From NCBI RefSeq assembly GCF_024758505.1, contig NZ_CP077970.1:558001-622000 (forward strand): 64,000 nucleotides of DNA, given 5' to 3'. Position 1 is the first letter of the stretch, and each line of letters opens with the position of its first letter. This document shows positions 60,877 to 64,000 of this stretch, piece by piece. The stretch comes from Bradyrhizobium arachidis. GTDB lineage: Bacteria > Pseudomonadota > Alphaproteobacteria > Rhizobiales > Xanthobacteraceae. Below the pieces are notes generated by a model. It was not told the origin of the DNA, made no database searches, and saw nothing but the letters and a program-made list of their open reading frames with translations. A program made the position numbers and the translations under genes.

Positions 60877-60912
60877 GCCTTCAGGCGCCAGGCTACCCGC
60901 TGCGCTGAAGGC
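60877..60912 (+). repeat. Inverted repeat before the glycosyltransferase gene
   Basis: GCCTTCAG (60877-60884) and CTGAAGGC (60905-60912) form a perfect 8-bp stem with a 20-nt loop, ending 12 bp before the GTG start at 60925. It may be a leader hairpin. Confidence 0.4.
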
Positions 60913-60924
60913 GCTTGTGTACGA

Positions 60925-62658
60925 GTGGGCGTCGAATTGTCTCCTGTGAAGCCAGCTCAAGCCGTGACGGTCCGTGACGATGGCGCGGGCGCATTGTCCG
61001 ATGCACCTTCGCAGAAGCTGCACATCTGTCACGTCGCTGCGACGACGGAAGGGGCGCTCTGGGTGTTCGAGCAATTGCGCGATCTGCGCGATCGGTTCGG
61101 CTACGACGTGTCGGTCATCCTCAACGGCAATTCGGGAACGCTGGTCGACCGTTTCCGCGCCGCCGGTATCCGGGTTCTCGTGAGCGATTTCGAGTTCCTT
61201 GCGACCGCCGACCTGTTCGCGCTGCCGAAGAAGATTCTCGCGCTTGCCGCGATCCTCAAGCGCGAGCGCTTCGATGTCGTGCAGACGCACCTGTTCCACT
61301 CGATGGTGATCGGCCGGATCGCGGCATGGCTAGCCGACGTGCCGGTGCGGCTCGCCATGATCGCCGGGCCCTTCCATCTCGAAGCCTACACGCCGCGCTG
61401 GATCGACGGCTCGACGCAGTGGATGGAAACGGCGCTGATTCCGTCGTGCGGGCTCAGCCGCGATCTCTACATGTCGATGGGAGTCGCGAAGGAGCGGCTT
61501 TCCGTCATCTATTACGGTCCCGACGAGACCGCGTTCGATCCTGCGCAACACGCTGCCGACGATCTTCGCGCCGAGTACGGCTGGCCGCAGGATACCCCGC
61601 TGATCGGCATGGTCGCTTATTTCTATGCCGAGCTTGGCACCAACCGCTGGACGCCGCCGGCCGTGCATGGCCGCTCGGTCAAATGCCACGCCGACCTGAT
61701 CAAGGCCATGCCTGACATCCTTCAGGAGTTTCCCGCCGCCAAGCTTTTGCTGGTGGGGAAGGCCTGGGAGGAGGGCGGCCGGCAATATCTTGCGAAGCTG
61801 GAAGCGCTGGTTGCCGACCTCGGCCTGTCTGACAACGTCAAGTTCACGGGCTATCGGAAAAGCGTCCCGGCGACGCTGAAGTCTCTCGATGTCGCAGTCC
61901 AGGCCTCGCTCAGCGAAAACCTCGGTGGATCGATCGAGGCGCTGCTGATGGAATGTCCGACGGTCGCGACGCGGGTCGGCGGACTCGTCGACAGCGTGAT
62001 CGACGGCGAAACCGGCGTGCTCGTTGCGCCCGCCGATCCGGCCGATCTCGCGCGCGGAATCCTGACTCTGCTGCGCGATCCGAAGATGGGGCGCGAACTG
62101 GGTCAGCGCGGCCGTCGCCTGATGCTCGAACGCTTCACCTTGCGGCGGACGGTGGAAAACCAGCACAGGCTGTATCAGAGGCTGAAGCGCGATGCCCCTG
62201 CCGGTTACCGCAAATCTCGCACCGCGCTTCGTACCATCCTGGGCGCCGGGGTCTGCGGCTACCTCGGGTTTCGCTATCTCGTGGTCGATTCGCGGATCCT
62301 GCCGGCATGGGACGCCGGCTGGCGTCCCTGGCATTTTGCGCGAGCCCGCTACCGGATTGCCCGTATCCTGCACGCGCTCGCGTCACAGATCGACAGGCGG
62401 AGCAAGCGCCGGCAGATGCGAGCCGTGACGCCGGTTGCCGCTCCCGCTGCTCAACCGGTGCAGGTCAATCTGCAGTTCCAGTCGGTGCAGCCGGCCGCGC
62501 CGGAGCCGATCGCGCCGCAGCTTCGGCTGCTGGCCCGCATGATGCTCTACCGGTTTTACGCCTTTGTCGGACGCCAGAAGCTCGGCTGGGGTCTGCGCGC
62601 CAAATTTCGTCGCATGCTCGCGACGGCCTGGCAAAGGTTGACCGGCTTGTGGCGATGA
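60925..62658 (+). CDS. GT4-family glycosyltransferase with a basic C-terminal extension
   Basis: A protein of about 577 aa. The GT-B fold spans about 30-420: HICHVAATTEGALWVFEQLR, RFDVVQTHLFHSMVIGRIAA, VKFTGYRKSVPATLKSLDVAVQAS and the sugar-nucleotide region SLSENLGGSIEALLMECPTVATRVGG. The E-x7-E element is replaced by ENLGGSIEALL. The C-terminal about 150 residues are Arg-rich with a short hydrophobic stretch, perhaps membrane-associated. The GTG start has no clear ribosome-binding site, so the N-terminus is uncertain. It likely acts in surface polysaccharide synthesis. Confidence 0.83.
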   Translation: MGVELSPVKPAQAVTVRDDGAGALSDAPSQKLHICHVAATTEGALWVFEQLRDLRDRFGYDVSVILNGNSGTLVDRFRAAGIRVLVSDFEFLATADLFALPKKILALAAILKRERFDVVQTHLFHSMVIGRIAAWLADVPVRLAMIAGPFHLEAYTPRWIDGSTQWMETALIPSCGLSRDLYMSMGVAKERLSVIYYGPDETAFDPAQHAADDLRAEYGWPQDTPLIGMVAYFYAELGTNRWTPPAVHGRSVKCHADLIKAMPDILQEFPAAKLLLVGKAWEEGGRQYLAKLEALVADLGLSDNVKFTGYRKSVPATLKSLDVAVQASLSENLGGSIEALLMECPTVATRVGGLVDSVIDGETGVLVAPADPADLARGILTLLRDPKMGRELGQRGRRLMLERFTLRRTVENQHRLYQRLKRDAPAGYRKSRTALRTILGAGVCGYLGFRYLVVDSRILPAWDAGWRPWHFARARYRIARILHALASQIDRRSKRRQMRAVTPVAAPAAQPVQVNLQFQSVQPAAPEPIAPQLRLLARMMLYRFYAFVGRQKLGWGLRAKFRRMLATAWQRLTGLWR

Positions 62659-62751
62659 TCGCTGCGGCGTGGTCTGCCGCGTCGTGCTGACAAACGGTCG
62701 CAACTGACATCGCGCCGGTGCCTATGCAGAAACTCACGAAATCAGCGCCTA

Positions 62752-63939
62752 TCATGCTGCACCTACCCGCGCCGGCTCCTCGAACGTAAATTGTCGCATA
62801 TCGATATCGGCTGGAATCGTCTCGCGAAGCGCCAACTTTGCGAGAACTTCACCGATGCCGCCCGAATGCTTGAAGCCGTGCCCGGAGCACGGCGAAGCCA
62901 CGAGAACATTCGGCATGTCCGGATGGCGATCGATGATGAAACGCGCATCCTTGACCTTGGTGTACAGGCAGACTTCAGCCCGGACGCACTGCGATGTGAC
63001 GCCGTTGAAGAACGGTTCGACGTAGGTCGCAAACATCGAGCGCCGTTCTTCCTCGGAAACGACACGAGACACGCTTTCAGGCGTATCTTCCGTCTGCTCC
63101 TGTTCCGTCGCGATCTTCACGCCATCCGAAACGCCGCCCAGCGCAGGAAGTCCATAGATATTCTGATCTCGACCCGGAACCATCCAGATGAAAGCCGGAA
63201 AATTCTCCGGCTGATACATCTCCAGGGATTTCCGGTCTGCAAGCGCGAACCAGTACAGCACCTGACGCTGCACCTTCAGCTCTACGGGTGAACGCAGCAA
63301 CTGCGGAAGCCAGGGCCCCGCGGTGATGATGAGTTGACCGGCGTGATAGACGCCGCGATCCGTAACGACGCAAACTCCGCCCGATACACTCTCGTAAGAA
63401 GTGACGCGCTCGTTGATTCTGATGTCAGCCTTTTGTTGACGGGCGCGGACAAGCTGCGCACGGATGCACGCTTCAGGCGTCACGTACCCACTGTCCTTGT
63501 CGAAATAGACTTTCTCGTCGTCTGAGATCCGGAACGCGGGATGTCTGGCCATCAATTCGGCAGGTGAGAGTCGCTCATATTTCACACCCGCCAAATCGGC
63601 CGCTTCTTCGGTCGTTTCGACAAAGCGGGGATTCTGATGTCGATGCGCGCCTCGCGGGCCGCCTATGACGGCAAGCCCATTCAGCCTCATAAGACTGACA
63701 TCAAGCTGCTCTTCGAGTTCGGTCCAGATGCGATGGGAGCGCCTTGCGAGAGCCGAATACATGGGACCTTCACCGCAGGCCACGCGGGTGATCCGGCTCT
63801 CGCCATGCGTAGAGCCAAGCCGGTGGGGAGGGTCGTACTGATCGATTCCCAGCACGCTCACATTCCGCGACGCGAGCTGATAGAGCGCCGAAGAGCCCAT
63901 GGCACCGAGGCCGAGTACAATCACGTCGTAATGCTTCAT
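62752..63939 (-). CDS. SolA-type FAD amine oxidase (N-methyltryptophan/sarcosine oxidase family)
   Basis: A 395-aa flavoprotein of the MSOX/SolA family, oxidising N-methyl amino acids with H2O2 release. The FAD-binding start is YDVIVLGLGAMGSSALYQLA, followed by GSTHGESRITRVAC. The covalent flavin Cys is visible in AEVCLYTK, and SPCSGHGFKHSGGIGEVLAKLAL is the C-terminal FAD loop. The ATG is close to the right window edge, so its promoter is only partly seen. It converges with the glycosyltransferase gene. The substrate is not fixed. Confidence 0.88.
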   Translation of the reverse strand: MKHYDVIVLGLGAMGSSALYQLASRNVSVLGIDQYDPPHRLGSTHGESRITRVACGEGPMYSALARRSHRIWTELEEQLDVSLMRLNGLAVIGGPRGAHRHQNPRFVETTEEAADLAGVKYERLSPAELMARHPAFRISDDEKVYFDKDSGYVTPEACIRAQLVRARQQKADIRINERVTSYESVSGGVCVVTDRGVYHAGQLIITAGPWLPQLLRSPVELKVQRQVLYWFALADRKSLEMYQPENFPAFIWMVPGRDQNIYGLPALGGVSDGVKIATEQEQTEDTPESVSRVVSEEERRSMFATYVEPFFNGVTSQCVRAEVCLYTKVKDARFIIDRHPDMPNVLVASPCSGHGFKHSGGIGEVLAKLALRETIPADIDMRQFTFEEPARVGAA

Positions 63940-64000
63940 CTTGCTCCCGAGACGGCCGCCCGCGCTATCGAATGATCCGTCGACGCCGCCCCATGGCGCG

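Noticed and set aside
61330..62373. 347-codon minus-strand frame in the glycosyltransferase
   Set aside because: Antisense shadow of a well-supported GT4 gene.

Overview
The window looks like a chromosome segment of a Bradyrhizobium-type alphaproteobacterium (Nitrobacteraceae). The evidence is high GC with GC-rich third codon positions, several orphan PF04392-type ABC substrate-binding genes, a GcvA-type LysR regulator, DUF1127 and DUF2934 small proteins, class III cyclase-TolB-TPR proteins, FNR/FixK-like boxes and EcfG-like promoters. The assignment is by gene content only.

Region 1 (0.4-13.9 kb) is an envelope and metal-stress block. A leftward run encodes a Met-rich Spy/CpxP-like protein, DUF411 and DUF2933 proteins, an isoprenylcysteine-methyltransferase-like membrane enzyme, a membrane protein and an ABC exporter (ATPase, FtsX permease, HlyD adaptor). 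Two 14-bp FNR/FixK-like palindromes lie upstream of genes in this run. Rightward are a His-rich repeat peptide, a CsoR/RcnR-family metal sensor with a palindrome over its ribosome-binding region, and a CzcB/CzcA-type RND pump without its outer-membrane partner. A TauE/SafE permease converges on the pump.

Region 2 (14-26 kb) looks like a chromate/oxidative-stress cluster: a secreted LMW-phosphatase-like protein, a PepSY-like protein, a ChrB-domain protein with a YncE-like propeller, GST, a LysR regulator, an ABC transporter with a GldG-like fusion, an MFS transporter, a 45-aa coupled ORF, Fe/Mn SOD and a DUF1259 protein. Three transcription units begin with nearly the same 70-nt leader: three hairpins, the last holding the Shine-Dalgarno sequence. 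A fourth, divergent leader of the same geometry lies upstream of the propeller-ChrB pair. This leader family is the most interesting feature of the window.

Region 3 (26.6-30.9 kb) is a two-gene sugar operon: a GMC flavoprotein fused to a 3-keto-disaccharide hydrolase domain, and a GH13 enzyme.

Region 4 (31-60 kb) is repeat-rich accessory DNA. It holds intact, frameshifted and truncated substrate-binding genes, dispersed intergenic repeats, a solitary tyrosine recombinase, an extradiol dioxygenase, a Bfd ferredoxin and three copies of one IS110-family (IS1111 group) element. All three copies sit in the same kind of target, TCCGGTT next to ATGGCCC, which recurs unoccupied behind substrate-binding genes. 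Their 3' noncoding ends carry short matches to both target halves, as expected of a guide RNA. Two apparently identical inverted copies flank a DNA-repair island (Ku and an SRAP protein). Beyond it are an acetyltransferase, a cyclase-TPR protein and several small stress-type genes.

Region 5 (60.9-63.9 kb) has a GT4 glycosyltransferase converging with a SolA-type flavin amine oxidase. No rRNA, intact tRNA or CRISPR array was seen.
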